From contig NC_092497.1 of assembly GCF_047495875.1 (NCBI RefSeq), positions 78,771,749 through 78,835,748 on the forward strand: a stretch of 64,000 bases of DNA, in the 5' to 3' direction. This document shows positions 11,674 to 23,945 of the stretch, in pieces. This DNA comes from Pithys albifrons albifrons. Its lineage: Eukaryota; Chordata; Aves; Passeriformes; Thamnophilidae. Every line of letters begins with the position of its first letter. Positions within the stretch are counted from its first letter, which is position 1. The position numbers were made by a program, and so were the translations under genes. The notes below the pieces were generated by a model that saw only the letters and a list, made by a program, of their open reading frames with translations, was not told where the DNA came from and did no database searches.

Positions 11674-13909
11674 CTAGACTTCAGAGTAATGATGCACATG
11701 TTCCCAAGAAGCTGTTGTTTGGTGAGCTACAGCACTGAAAGAAGTGTGATTGACTGGTAAATTTTTTAAGAACACTTTTAAAGCAATTTTACTGCCTTGA
11801 CTGTGATTTGTCTTCCAATATCTAAGTGTAAATAGGGGAGGAGAGCTCAGATATGAAACTCTGCAAGCTCTTGAAGCAAAAAGAAAACAGGCATGGGAAA
11901 ATGATGAAGTGAAGGAGTCAGTGGCATTTCACCTTACTCCAGTCAGACTTCCAGAGGCAGTACTTCAGCCTACCATCATATTTCATGAAGACAAATAACA
12001 GATGAAGGAAAAAAGAAACAGTAGTGAGGCTGGTGGCATCTGCTTAGGAGCAATAAGTGAGCAAGGGGTCTTCTGGAGACAAGAAACAGAGTAAAAAGAG
12101 CTGAAATGGACTTGGACAATTATGAAGCTAAAGCAGATGAAGGCAAACCAAATATTCAGCCTTCTGACCTGCCAGTAATGTTGAAACATGTTACATAATT
12201 ACTTGGTTTTAGAGACATGAACATTTCCATTAAAAGCTAAGCTGATTGTTGCCATTCAGACTTCTTAGTGAGTCTTAGAATAACAAGAATTATTTTAAGA
12301 TCAAGTCACTGACCACAAGATTTATTGTGTCTATGCTTCTGTACAGACATGAAACTGAATGCCACAACTTCTTGATTTCCTTTTTCTGCTCTGGGACAAG
12401 AGTACTGAATGCCTTTAGGTTGTATAGGATTATTTAATTGGACAGCAAACCAGAAACGGAGTCTTTTAGATTTCCTGACTCCAGTTTTCCTACCCAGAAG
12501 TGGGTATCATGACAGTAAGATAAGTCAATCTTTTTCCAGACCATGGGATCCCACCCCAAAGCCCCTGTGGTCTCACTGCTCATGTTCACTATCTATTAGG
12601 AGGATTAGCCATTGCCTGAATCCCTCACTGTGCAGCTACTCAAAAGACTGAGGGGGGCCTTGATCTGAAAAGGAGCAATCTGTTCTGAAAACAAGGGCAC
12701 AAAACACCTTTCCCCTCTATCTGTTTTAGCAAAGAAGCCCTTGGGCCCAGGGAGGCCTGTGTGGTTTGACTTCCCACAGAGCAGTTTCTTTTATGTTCCC
12801 ATGGAATTGACATAAGAGAGTGACAACATGACTCCTTCAAATTCATCCTCAGGTGAGACAAAAGTAGAGTTTGTTTCTTTGTGGCTGACATAAGCTGATG
12901 CCCACTCATGAGTGGCATAGGTCAGCAATCATCATTCAAAGAAGTGGTGCACATCTGTGAAACTAAGGCAAGTGTTTAGGTTTATCATGAGGTCTGTGGA
13001 GTAAAGCAGCCTCCCCTTTTTGAGACTAACACTTACATAATCTGTCTACATTTAATGTAACTCAATACATAAGCAAATTCAGGTTATCAGCCAAGGATAG
13101 AGAAAAAACAAAAAAAGAAAAGAAGAAAGCAAAGCATATGATATACTGTTAAAATGCTAAATATTTTTCCTTCCTTATTTTAAAATAGAAGAAACTCTTA
13201 CATAACTAAATAAAAAAAAAAAACCTGCTAAGTCAAGAGGTTCAGCAGGTTGCATTTCTCTTGCTCTCTGGTGTTCACAGTTTGGGTGTATAATCTTCTG
13301 TTCATTTTGTTCTTATCATTTTTCCCATTTACTATAAAACACTTCAGCTTGATTTTAGCTCTATATTACAGCTGTGCTGTTTCTTCAGCTAAGGTAATGA
13401 TGCCTTGAGAGACCCCAGAAATCAGGACTCCAAGCCAAGTTAGTGTGGGATAAGATAAAAAGTGAAAGTCCTTTAATGTCAGGCCTAGGATCTACAGGAA
13501 TACATATTGATGTGAGTGCTCAAACTCTGATTTCCAAGGTTTTTATAATACTGTACACCAATCCTCATTTTACATATCTCTTGGTCCAGCCCCGTCCTGC
13601 CTCTGGCACACTCCATCAAAAATTGAGTCTGGGCCAGATTTGGGCCCCTCTGTTCCTCATCTTCGTCTTCCTTAGCACATGTAGGGCCCTTGGAGCTTTT
13701 CCAGTGTGCTTAGACCCCAAGGTTGTTGGCTTATGTTTATGTCTAGTGCTGCAGGCCTTCTGATATTCTTTAGCTTTCTAATTTGAAAACAAGACTAAAT
13801 AACTAATGGAATTTTAGACATTGTTATGGGGTAGGGGTTAGAATACATAAACATTGAACTTAAGCTGCCAGGAATATCGACACACTAAATCTGCATTTTC
13901 ACTGCAATT
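11674..13909. other. No recognisable gene or repeat
   Basis: Mixed composition, somewhat richer in GC near 12500-12800, with A-rich stretches near 13100-13220. Frames up to about 106 codons show no motif. Nothing was assigned. Confidence 0.5.
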
Positions 13910-13921
13910 ACAATTACTTCT
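13910..13921. repeat. Target-site duplication of SINE copy 2 (left)
   Basis: ACAATTACTTCT, a perfect 12 bp match to 14236-14247. Confidence 0.92.
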
Positions 13922-14235
13922 AGGCAGCTAAATGCCATCCTGACACCCGATCCCATCAGATCTCAGAAGCTAAGCAAGGTCAGCCCCAGTTGGCACTTGG
14001 ATGGGATCACTCCTTGGAATACCATACCAGGGGCTGTAGGTTCTGGTCCTGAGGACTTCACTGTCACCATCCAAGCTCTCTTGGCCATGCCAGATGAACC
14101 TAAGCAGCGAGGGCAGGGCCAGTTCTGCACACGCTGTGCCTCACCTAAATAATCCACTGTGCACACTTGAATGACACACCCATGTGGATAGAGCCCTTCC
14201 CAAATCTTCGCTTGTGAAGCCGAGCCGTGACCATG
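13922..14235 (+). mobile_element. 5S rRNA-headed SINE with RTE-type tail, copy 2
   Basis: The head (13923-14043) follows 5S rRNA along its whole length: GCCATCCTGACACCCGATCC, CAGATCTCAGAAGCTAAGCA, CACTTGGATGGGATCACTCC and GGGGCTGTAGG. A linker (GAGGACTTCACTGTCACCAT) follows, then about 100 bp matching the LINE 5' region (GCCAGATGAACCTAAG, GGGCCAGTTCTGCACACGCT, TGTGCCTCACCTAAA). It closes with the LINE 3' tail (AGCCCTTCCCAAATCTTCGC, then TGTGAAGCCGAGCCGTGA). A perfect 12 bp target-site duplication flanks it, so both boundaries are certain. The box C region is slightly changed (GGGATCACT where 5S genes have GGGAGACC), so promoter strength is doubtful. A true 5S gene is excluded because it continues into LINE-derived sequence. 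Confidence 0.94.
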
Positions 14236-14247
14236 ACAATTACTTCT
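14236..14247. repeat. Target-site duplication of SINE copy 2 (right)
   Basis: ACAATTACTTCT, identical to 13910-13921. Confidence 0.92.
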
Positions 14248-16721
14248 CAAATCTATAGAAATTAGAAAATCAGAAAAAATAGAAAAACTCTCTGAGGCAT
14301 CAGTAATGCTCAAGGACCACATGAATAGATAATAGCTATTTGAATAAGTGAGCTAGATGAATGTTATAGTTCTAGCAAAGTACACTTCTTTATTGTAACT
14401 GTGGGTATATCTACACGTCCTTATATTTTGAGAAATAAATCAGCACCTAATCATACAATGGATCTGCAGGGTTTTGTGTTCAGACAATTATCTGTCAATG
14501 GATCTACTTTATAGTAATAACATTATTAATGATTGAACTGAATATTAATTATTCCTTATTAGTTTTTCATTATTTATAAATTTTTTATTCTATTTTAAAA
14601 TGTTTCAATCATTTTGTGAGATCACTTCAACAAGCACTTTTTCATCACAAATAAGAGAGAATAGATTGTAAAATGAACAACCGAAAGGATTATTTTAAAT
14701 CATCAGACACTGAAGTACCATATTATACTGGAAAATATCTGCTCTAACTAAAGTTTGATATCCATGGGCACTTCCAAAGAAAGATGCATTTAATGTGTCT
14801 TTGTTAAATCCCATTAAATCAATGTAAACACCTGTTTTGGGAAGTGAAGGTCCTTCAGTTCCACACATTTTCATTATCTGGGGAATGACCAGAAACAAAA
14901 TTGAAGTATGGCCACTTTAAGTCAGAGCAAAATTACTCTGCATAGGCACTTGAAACTTCTCACGTAACTGACTTTAAAATAAGAGTAGTTATCACTTGTG
15001 CCCTATGAAGACACATCAACACTTTCCATCTTTGCTTAATTCTTTCCACTTCTTTGATGATCTGGCAAATCTGACTGTTGGCAAAGTTTGAATTCATTCA
15101 CACCACTCAGTAGCAGATATTGACTTACGTCTTACATCAAGAGAACAAACATATCTAGGGAGATAATGCTGACACTGAGCTCTGGCACTGCCTGTGGTCC
15201 AAATATACCTATGAATGCAGTGATGGGTTTAAAAAGAATGAAAAGACAAAGTAAAAATATTACAGATTTCTGGAAGTTAATATTCCTTACAGATAAAGAT
15301 ATATATATAAATGAGCTTCTGAGTATTCATTGGAATCACCTAATTACCAATATGGCATTTGCTTATAGTGAAAATATAAATGTAAAGAGGGAAATTATAG
15401 ATAATACCTTGGTAAGGAAATTTTCACTCCTTTTTTATATGAAAAAAAAAGCATCTGTCTTAGAAATATTGGTATCTTTAAGTTTTCCATTTCATGGAGT
15501 TTGAACCTTGGAGCTTGTAAAATGGATTTTTCTCTGAGCATTTCACAGGCTTGTTATTGTAATACAGCATAAATGAGCCATGTGATTTTGAGTGCATGGG
15601 TATGATGTCCAGACATGAGAGTAACCGTAAGCATATAGACTGAGATTGGCACAGTTCATCTCGCAAAATGACAACCTTTGGATAACATCATTCATATTAC
15701 ATTAACTTCATTAATTATGTACCAAAATATTTCTATAATCAAAAGTAGTATATGAGAGAACTATAATTTTAAACCTTTAATGAACAGACTAATAATTGTT
15801 AAAATTTATCATAAATGTTGGTTTGATTTTAACTTGATATTAGAAGGGGGAAAAAAGAGAAATTTTAAGAATGAAACAAAATTCAAACTCTGGAAGAGCA
15901 GATTTACAGATTTCCTAAAAACTTATGTGAGAAAAATCTTACAAAATGTATACATGGTACTGGTGCCTTGGGATTTTTCTGTATTTGTAGATTTTAATAT
16001 TTTATATATTTGTAGATTTATATATAGCTGTATAGTTTCTCACACTTGAAATAGCAACTAACAGTTTCTAACAGTTTCTCACTGTTTGTGCCACATTCTT
16101 GATTTTCTGTTTAATGGTCTTTTCAAGGAAGGAGAGAAGGAGATTTCAGCAAGGACATCTTGTTTGGGACACATTCACCTGGATAGGAATAACAAGACAT
16201 ACTGTAGTCAAAACAAGATGGAAGACGCAAAACCCTTCAAGGGGCTCCAACGAGGTAGTTCTGAGTGTGGTACCAGGAGTAAAAGGTTTTTGGGTTGCAT
16301 GTACCTATTAGATATGATAAATAAGTAGTGTTAAAAATTTGCAAGGACCTTATACTGGGTGTGCACTTATGTGCTCTGTGTGCCTGAAAGGTTTCATTAA
16401 GGAATTGTTTTCTGCTTTATCTATACTAAATCATCTTGCAAGGTTTTTTGCCTTTATTTTAAGCAACAGTACAAGTAGAAAAATTGCATAGTCAATTACA
16501 AAATCCACAAGTTTATATCAAGCAAAAGACAGTGTCTAACAAATGAATTCCTGGCATGCCTGCCTTATGTCAGCTGGTTCATACATCCAGCCCAAAGCAC
16601 TCTCTATTTCTCGCTATATAGACAAGGTAAAAGTCACCTTGACTCTGGACTTCTACACTACAATTAAGTACATAGAGCTGAACGGTTTTAATCCATAGGC
16701 TCTTTCGTTACCTGTGATGTT
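14248..16721. other. No recognisable gene or repeat
   Basis: Strongly AT-rich with TA-rich runs. Frames of up to 112 codons carry no motif and reflect low stop density by chance. Confidence 0.55.
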
Positions 16722-19327
16722 CAAAAGGATATCTGGGCCAGAATTAGGGGGAAGGCCAACAAGGCTGACACCCTTGTGGGTGTCTGTTACAGACCACCTA
16801 ACCAGGATGATGAAAGAGATGAATTGTTCTACAAGCAGCTGGCGGATGTCTCACAATCTCCAGCCTTTGTTCTTGTGGGTGACTTTAACCTGCCAGATAC
16901 CTTGTGGGACCTTAATACCGCAGAGAAGAGGCAGTCAAGGAGATTCCTGGAGTGTATAGAGGACAATTTCCTTCATCACCTGGTAAACGAGCGTACCAGG
17001 GATAAGGCCGTGCTAGAGCTACTGTTTACAAACAGAGAGGGGCTGGTAGATGATGTAGTGGTTGGAGGCCGCCTGGGGCACAGTGACCATGAAATAATAG
17101 AATTTTCAGTCCTCAGGGATGTAAGGAGAGCCACCATTAAACCCTCTGCTTTGAACTTCCAGAGGGCAGATTTTGGCCTATTCAAAAAACTGATTCAGAG
17201 CATACCCTGGGAAACAAGCCTTAAAGGCAAGGGGGTCCAGGAGGGATGGACATGTTTTAAGAAGGAAATTTTGAGTGCACAGCAACAGGCTATACCAGTG
17301 TGCCCAAAGGCCAGCCGGAGGGGAAGACGGCCAGCTTGGTTAAATAGGGAGATTCTGAAAGAAATCAGGGATAAAAAGAAAGTTTACAGACTATGGAAAA
17401 AAGGGCTGGCTACTTATGAAGAATTTACAGATAGAGCTAGGTCATGCAGGGAAAAAATTAGGGAATGAAAAGTGGAATGTGAAGTAAATTTGGCTATTTC
17501 AGTTAGGGATAACAAAAAGTCCTTTTATAAATACATTAATAACAAAAGGAGGGGCAAGGAAAACCTCCATTCTCTGTTGGACTTGGAGGGAAATATAGTT
17601 AAGGAAGATGAGGAGAAGGCTGAGGTACTTAACACCTACTTTACCTCAGTTTTTACCAGTAAGACAGGTGGCCCTCAAGACAACTGGCCTCTGGAGCTGG
17701 TAGACAGGGAAAGGGAGCTGAACAGCCCTCCTGTATTCCAGGAGGATATAGTGACCGACTTACTGAGCCAGCTGGATCCTAACAAGTCTATGGGACCAGA
17801 TGGGATCCATCCCAGGGTGATGAGGGAGCTGGCAAAAGAGCTTGCCAAACTGCTCTCCATCACCTTCCAACAGTCCTGTCTCCTTAGGGAGGTCCCAGAT
17901 GATTGGAGGTTGGCCAATGTCACCCCAATCCACAAAAAGGGCTGCAAGCAGGACCCTGGCAACTACAGGCCTGTCAGCCTGACCTCCGTGTCTGGCAGGA
18001 TTATGGAGCAGTTCCTCCTGAGTGCAACCACACAGCACCTTCAGGGTGGACAAGGGATTAGACCCAGCCAGCATGGGTTTAGGAGGGGCAGGTCCTGTCT
18101 GACCAACCTGATCTCTTTTTACGATCAGGTGACCCACCTGGTGGATGAGGGGGAAGGCTCTGGATGTGTCTATCTGGACTTCAGCAAGGCCTTTGACACT
18201 GTCTACCATAATATACTCCTGGAAAAGCTGGTAGCCCATGGCTTGGACAAGTGTACCCTCTCCTGAATTAGGAGCTGGCTGGAGGGTTGGGCCCAGAGAG
18301 TGCTGGTGAATGGAGCTGCATCCAGCTGGCGGCCGGTCACCAGTGGTGTTCCCCAGGGGTCTGTGTTGGGTCCAGTCCTGTTTAACATCTTTATTGATGA
18401 TTTAGATGAGGGGATTGAGTCCATCATCAGCAAATTTGCTGATGACACCAAGTTGGGATGGAGTGTCGAGCTGCTGGAAGGCAGGAGTGCTCTGCAGAGG
18501 GATCTGGATAGACTTGAGAGATGGGCTGATTCCAATGGGATGAAGTTCAATAAGGCCAAGTGCTGGGTCCTGCACTTTGGCCACAACAACCCCCTGCAGC
18601 GCTACAGGCTGGGCACAGAGTGGCTGGAGAGCAGCCAGGCAGAGGGACCTTGGGGTACTAATTGACAGGAAGCTCAGCATGAGCCAACAGTGTGCCCAGG
18701 TGGCCAAGAAGGCCAATGGGATCCTGGCCTGTATCAAAAATAGTGTGACCAGCAGGACCAGGCAAGTGATCCTTCCCCTGTACTTTGTGTTGGTGAGGCC
18801 ACACCTTGAGTACTGTGTTCAGTTCTGGGCCCCTCAGTTCAGGAAAGATATTGAGGTGCTGGAGCGAGTCCAGAGAAGAGCAACAAGGCTGGTGAAGGGA
18901 CTGGAGCACAAGTCCTATGGGGAGAGGCTGAGGGAGCTGGGGTTGTTTAGCCTGGAGAAGAGGAGGCTCAGAGGTGACCTCAGCACTGTCTATAACTACC
19001 TGAAGGGAAGTTCTAGCCAGGTGGGGGTTGGTCTCTTCTTCCAGGCACTCAGCAACAGGACAAGGGGGCATGGGCTTAAGCTCTGCCAGGGGAAATTTAA
19101 ATTGGATATCAGAAAAAAATTCTTTCCAGAGAGAGTAATCAGGCATTGGAATGGTCTGCCCAGAGAGGTGGTGGATTCACCATCCCTAGAGATTTTTAAA
19201 CGCAGATTGGACGTGGCACTGAGTGCCATGATCTAGTAAATGGACTAGAGTTGGACCAAGGGTTGGACTTGATGATCTCGGACATCTTTTCCAACCCAAT
19301 CGATTCTATGATTCTGTGATTCTATGA
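16722..19327 (+). mobile_element. CR1 LINE, best-preserved copy, 5'-truncated within the endonuclease
   Basis: Starts inside the endonuclease (IWARIRGKANKADTLVGVCY) and runs to a 3' end with three octamer-like units (ATTCTATG, ATTCTGTG, ATTCTATG at about 19303-19327). About 2.6 kb. The ORF2 frame has only two in-frame stops and one frameshift over about 2.5 kb, the fewest lesions of any CR1 here. No clear target-site duplication was found, which is usual for CR1. Confidence 0.94.
16728..19236 (+). pseudogene. CR1 ORF2 remnant, endonuclease plus reverse transcriptase
   Basis: A single frame covers 16776-18665 apart from TGA stops at 17466-17468 and 18264-18266; a one-base shift between about 18580 and 18660 moves to the frame ending at the natural stop near 19234-19236. 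Seen motifs: GVCYRPPNQDD, LVGDFNLPD and GHSDHEIIEF (endonuclease, with the catalytic Asp and SDH triad), [41 protein letters not shown] (RT motif A), [19 protein letters not shown] (motif B region), KFADDTKLG (motif C) and [17 protein letters not shown] (C-terminal domain). The second stop replaces a Trp codon in the stretch before RSWLEG. Dead by these lesions, but clearly a recent CR1. Confidence 0.92.
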
Positions 19328-20984
19328 TTAAGTAATTTTTGCCATATATGGCACTGAAAACAAAAGGTACAAGTCTTAACTCTCAATTCAGTCCTAGGAG
19401 AAGGGCTAAAAATTGTTTGCATGCCAGAAGGCAAGAAAATAAATTAAACAGAAGATTAAGGTCTTCTAAAATAAAAGTCTCCACATGATTTACAACAAAA
19501 TATTCAGCTAAATAAATACATCAAATTTACCTCCTATTGAGAAAAAAAGCATATTTAGGGATCTTTCAGTGTTCCATTCTGCAATACTGTCCTGTCTACA
19601 GGCAGTGAAGCTATTTTTCTTCTGTTTCTATTACAGATTCCACTCCAATTCCAAATATACAGTCATCCTCAATAATACTGAGGTTGAATCCTCAGCAGAG
19701 CTAAATCACATTCAGATTCAGTATAGTATCTTCTCCATGTGCACTAGGCATTCCAAAGATCAGCAGCTCATAGGCATATAAAAAATAATTCATGTATTGG
19801 TATCCATACTGATAATTCTGGAAATGGACTCATATCTGAAGCAAGGATATATATGCATTCAGTAGCTGCTTTATTTAAAACCCAGACTGAATTAAATAGA
19901 ATTTTTATTACGTTACATCCTTCCAGAAACATTGCCTTGAGATTAATTTCCTCTTGAAGACAACGTTCTTGTCAAGATATCCAGCTTTGTAACATGCATG
20001 TAACACATATGATCGAGTATATAGACACTTATGTAAAAAGAAATGTGCCTAGTAAACAGATATTTATATTGAAACTCTCTATAAAATCACTTCAGAATTT
20101 TTCATTTCAGCACAGCACACTAAAAAAATTATTTTTTGGGGGTTTATTATGAGGTTCTGTCTTGACCTAACACTGTGCTCTGGCTTTCAGAGTTAGATTG
20201 TCAGCAGCGCCTGTAGTTCACACTGCTCTTGCCCTCCCATTTCTGCCTGCTGTCTTCTCTCTACCAACAGGAGTTGCAGTGGTAGGGTTGGGGTCCACTG
20301 GAAAGTGGAAAGTGTAACATTTTGTCTTATAGGAAAAATGGCAACATAACAAGTTCAGGTTGAATAAATGTAGATGAACTGTGAATCAACTTGATAGGGG
20401 CCTAATTAAATCGACATCAACTTTTTTCTATTATAGTTCTAGTTACATAGAGAAAAAAACCAATGTAACTCAGGATTCCAAGTTTCTAAAGTATTTTCAT
20501 GTATTTTTTTGCACTCAAACTAAATTATCTCCTTGGTAGTGTTGTTTTGTTTGGGTTTTATTTTCATGCATTTTAAGACTCTTGGTATTGCTCGTAAATA
20601 AATATTTAGAGACCACAATTATGGTCATTCAGCTTTTCTAAAAATGAATATCTCTGTGTGACTAACTTTTTAAATTAAGAGGTCTTTTGCAGAAACTATA
20701 GAACAGCTGTACTATCAATACATAGCCTGGGGCAAAAGACTGTTTTCCTTTGAAGCCCCTAAAATCTACAGTGAATCAACGAACACAGTGCTGTAACAAA
20801 AGCTCACAGACACTGGTTCCATAGTACAGGCGAAAAAATGTACAACAGTACAATGTTGGAGGACAACAGATAGATGAGGATTTTATAAAATGGCAGAAAT
20901 ACTATAAAAGATGGGTTGATGAAGACGCCGAAGTGCAGGAACCTGGAAGAAACTATTTGGACATTTCCCCAGCTTAATTGTTAT
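19328..20984. other. No recognisable gene or repeat
   Basis: AT-rich. A slightly GC-richer patch at 20180-20320 could be an old LTR piece but shows no ends. Nothing was assigned. Confidence 0.5.
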
Positions 20985-21262
20985 ACCCTAAGATGGCTGC
21001 CTTTGTCTTTTTCCCTTAGTTATCCCTGTCCAAGTTTCTTCTCCCCACAAACCTTTAGGGCATTTTCCCGCCAAACCTTCCCTGATTGGTCCCCAGTTGG
21101 TGCAGTGCACCATTTTCCATATATGGTTGTGTTCCCTGATTGGTTCTCCTCCCGTTCCTCCCCTTCATTTGCATATCCACCAATCCGGTGCCTTGCTCCT
21201 CCCTATCTCCGCCCATAACTCCACCCATATTCCAGAAAGTTCCATGCTCTGCTATATAAGCT
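20985..21262 (+). promoter_or_regulatory. Dense promoter-like block, possibly an LTR U3
   Basis: In under 300 bp there are two ATTGG boxes (21085-21089 and 21139-21143) and a CCAAT box (21180-21184), a perfect octamer ATTTGCAT (21167-21174), a GC box CCGCCC (21209-21214) and a TATA box in GCTATATAAG (about 21253-21258), in the order expected for a forward pol II promoter. Upstream, AAGATGGCTGCC (20990-21001) resembles a YY1 site. The block is C-rich while its flanks are AT-rich, which suggests insertion. No LTR ends, polyadenylation signal or downstream exon could be recognised. It could be a truncated retroviral U3 or an isolated host promoter. Confidence 0.5.
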
Positions 21263-21599
21263 AAATAGAAAACATGAATATTTTTACTGTGTTTTCAATG
21301 AATTGCATCTCTACTTGACCCATGTGCAAACACATTTGCAATGAACCATGCTTCCCTTCAGTGATTGTAGTAATTCAGAGAGCATCTCAAACCAATTCCT
21401 AGGGGAAGAACTTCTTTGTAATACTGGAAAGGTATTTGACATTTGCATTAGGTATCTTCACTTTTCACATTACATCTTCCCAGATGCTAATATGTAGAAG
21501 TCTACTCTGTGAGTAGTCCTTCCCAAACTTCTGGTAAGTAAACTAGAAAATAAACAGTAGGATTTTCTTAAATGCTTTGTGAAGGAAAGGCTTTTTCAT

Positions 21600-21695
21600 T
21601 ATGTACACATATACATGTATTTGTACACATGTATCTGTAGGCATGTACGTATGTATATATGTATGTAAGTGTACTTATGCATATGTAATATGGTT
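21600..21695. repeat. TA/TG-rich simple sequence
   Basis: Degenerate repeats of ACATGTAT, GTACGTATGTATATATG and similar alternating purine-pyrimidine units. Confidence 0.7.
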
Positions 21696-22045
21696 TTTTT
21701 CATGTGGATCTTCTAATTCTTAAAGTGTATTAAATACTAACATTTGTTTTATTATTCAGAGCCAGAGTTATCTGACAAAACATTGCAAAGGGTTTTTAAG
21801 GTTTTAAGTGGTGGAAAACACAGATTTTTTTTTACAAGGTGGAAAAGTAATCTCACTCCCAAATTTTCTAAGAAAGGATTTTCCAGATTTCCTGTTCCTC
21901 CTTCACATACACAGCTCACACCATTCCCTTTTTTCATACTAAAGACATACTAGCTGTGATTTAGTGGCTGAAAGACAGGTATTTAAATGTTTTTTCTATC
22001 AGAGAAGAGAGGCATAAGCATGAGGATGAGACATTCAACACACAA

Positions 22046-22368
22046 CATCTGAGGAAAATTATTTTGCCTAATTTTGCCACCATTATTGGCTCAGCAGCAA
22101 GGACATCTCCTATCTCCCTCAACTGACAGGTGCTACACGGTTTATCATCTGCCACATGGCCTCTAGTTCCCCTCTCTCCAAGGATTTTTACTGAGCCTGG
22201 CCATGATGTCTCCACTCTGGTCCACCCTCCATTCCATCTCCCTTAGCAGGTGCTTACTGTTGTATAGGAATAATCATGGAGCTGGCAGCTGAGGGAGATA
22301 GGCAAAGGTATCCTTGCTGTGGAGCCAACAATGGTGGCAAAATAGGGCAAAATAATTTTCCTTAGATG
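22046..22368. repeat. Long imperfect inverted repeat (foldback, possible MITE)
   Basis: The left arm (22046-22130) and the reverse complement of the right arm (22281-22368) match over about 85 bp with a few mismatches and short gaps. Shared blocks include GGAAAATTATTTTGCC, TTTTGCCACCATT, GCAGCAAGGA (AG changed in one arm) and CTATCTCCCTCA. The spacer is about 150 bp. An RNA copy would form one long hairpin. There are no clear terminal duplications and no coding capacity. It could be a foldback or MITE-type DNA element, or two old inverted insertions of one repeat. Confidence 0.75.
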
Positions 22369-22875
22369 AACGTCGTTCATTAATACAAAGTATGACTACT
22401 CCCCACTGGGCATGTGCCCTAGATTCTTTTGACAGTATCTTTAAAATCTCAGTGAGAGAATTTTACACTAATCAGCAACAACAGTATTTATTTCTCAAAT
22501 CATTCAAGCTCCACCAAAACATAAAGAAATAGTATGAAATTCAGTTGAATGTGGAGAAAATGTTGGGGAAGACTCCACTGTAGTTGCAGGGATGAACCTG
22601 TCTTCTCTCCCCCAGGGATGCTTATTGGGTAAGAACTGCACTCTATGCATGCTGAATACTTTTATCGGTATTAGAGTTTTTCTGTATCTTGCTTGAAATA
22701 TATTTTTGCAGTCAGCTGCTCTCACTGGCAATCCTTGAAAGTTATCTGTCACAATTTCATATTAATAGAGAGTGTTACCCATAAATCGTTAGCAGTGGTC
22801 CTTCCTGGGCCCAGGCAGTTGCTGGCAGAGGGTAACACACTCAAATAAAGTGGGAAGACACGATGAGAGGTGTCC

Positions 22876-23545
22876 CTTAAACTGTTGGAGTAGTTCTATC
22901 CTAGTTTGGCAGCAGGGACCAGTTTATCACTGTGTGGGTGTGACCAAAGCTGTGTATTTTCCACCCTCTATGTCATTTCTCATGAACTGTTAACTATGGA
23001 CCATTTGCAGCAGCTGCCCAAGGAACACCTGACCCCGCAGGCTACAAGCTGGGTGTTAAAGAAACCTGTGAGATAGGAGCTGTGATAACTCCCCTCTGGG
23101 GAGTCATTAGCACCTCCACATCCAGCCTGAGGGGTCATGTCTGTTAATGGGGCCATCAATGATTCCAAAAATACCCCATGACTCACAGAGTTAGATAATC
23201 CATTGTGGAACTCCCCACTGTAGGGGAGATACTGGGCATTCCCACCTGAACCTGAGGGTATATAATCTTGGGGTTTGGGAACTTCTAGAGCCACTCATTG
23301 GATCCAGAGGAGGACCAGAACCTCAACAGGACTGTGACCACTACTCTCGAACAGACTGTGACCGTCATCCGGACACCAACAGGTTTTTCCCTTTGATGCA
23401 GGAAGGGTTTTTGATTTTTGATTTTCACATTTGATAGAGTTTAGGAACACAGGAGCTGCAGCAGTAGTGTGTTAATATTTCTAGCAGCTTGAGTTTAATG
23501 TCTTTCTATCGCTACCCCTGTCCCAGAACAGTAAGCTCAAATTCC
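22876..23545 (+). mobile_element. ERVL-like LTR, 5' portion of a composite
   Basis: GC-balanced sequence with the look of bird ERVL-type LTRs: CCTAGTTTGGCAGCAGGGAC near the start, GGTATATAATCTTGG as TATA region near 23257-23270, GGATCCAGAGGAGGACCAGA as probable R start, and a closing TCGCTACCCCTGTCCCAGAA. It breaks off where a different LTR-like sequence begins near 23560. The assignment is from family resemblance only; the left end is not defined by a duplication. Confidence 0.55.
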
Positions 23546-23559
23546 TTAGCTGTTTAGTC

Positions 23560-23945
23560 TTTTTTTCAAGGCAGAAGGTTGAAGAATATCAAAAGGAGAC
23601 ATAAACACACAGCAGAGTGACCCATAAGTCAGAACACTGGAAGAACTCCAGAAGCCTGAGAAAGAGAACACTGATGAAGAGGAGGTCTCACCGACCCTAG
23701 ACTTGAATCGTGAGGGGGCGGAACAGAGGTGTGACTGGGGCGGGAAAAAGTTGAACTAGAGATGTGTAAAGTAATGACTGGATAATTCATATTATAAAAG
23801 CCATGAAAATTAGAGCTTGCCCACATGCACGTCGATATATTCCTGGGTGAGCCTGGGTGCTCATCATTAAAGCCACTACCCTCTTATCTTATCTCCTACC
23901 AAAAATTGGCTTAGAGTCTTTTTTACAGACTTTTCAGGCAACAAC
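23560..23945 (+). mobile_element. Second LTR-like segment, between two other LTR pieces
   Basis: Contains ATTATAAAAGCC (TATA 23794-23799) followed about 70 bp later by CATTAAAGCC (ATTAAA 23867-23872), the spacing of a U3-R-U5 with polyadenylation signal. GGGGGCGGAACAGAGG and GGGGCGGGAAAAAG upstream give GC boxes. The composition differs from the flanking LTR pieces, suggesting a nested insertion. Ends are approximate. Confidence 0.5.

Noticed and set aside
13923..14043. A 5S rRNA gene
   Set aside because: The 5S-like part continues directly into linker and LINE-derived sequence, carries many changes from 5S, lacks the T-run terminator, and the whole unit is bounded by a 12 bp target duplication. 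It is the head of a SINE.
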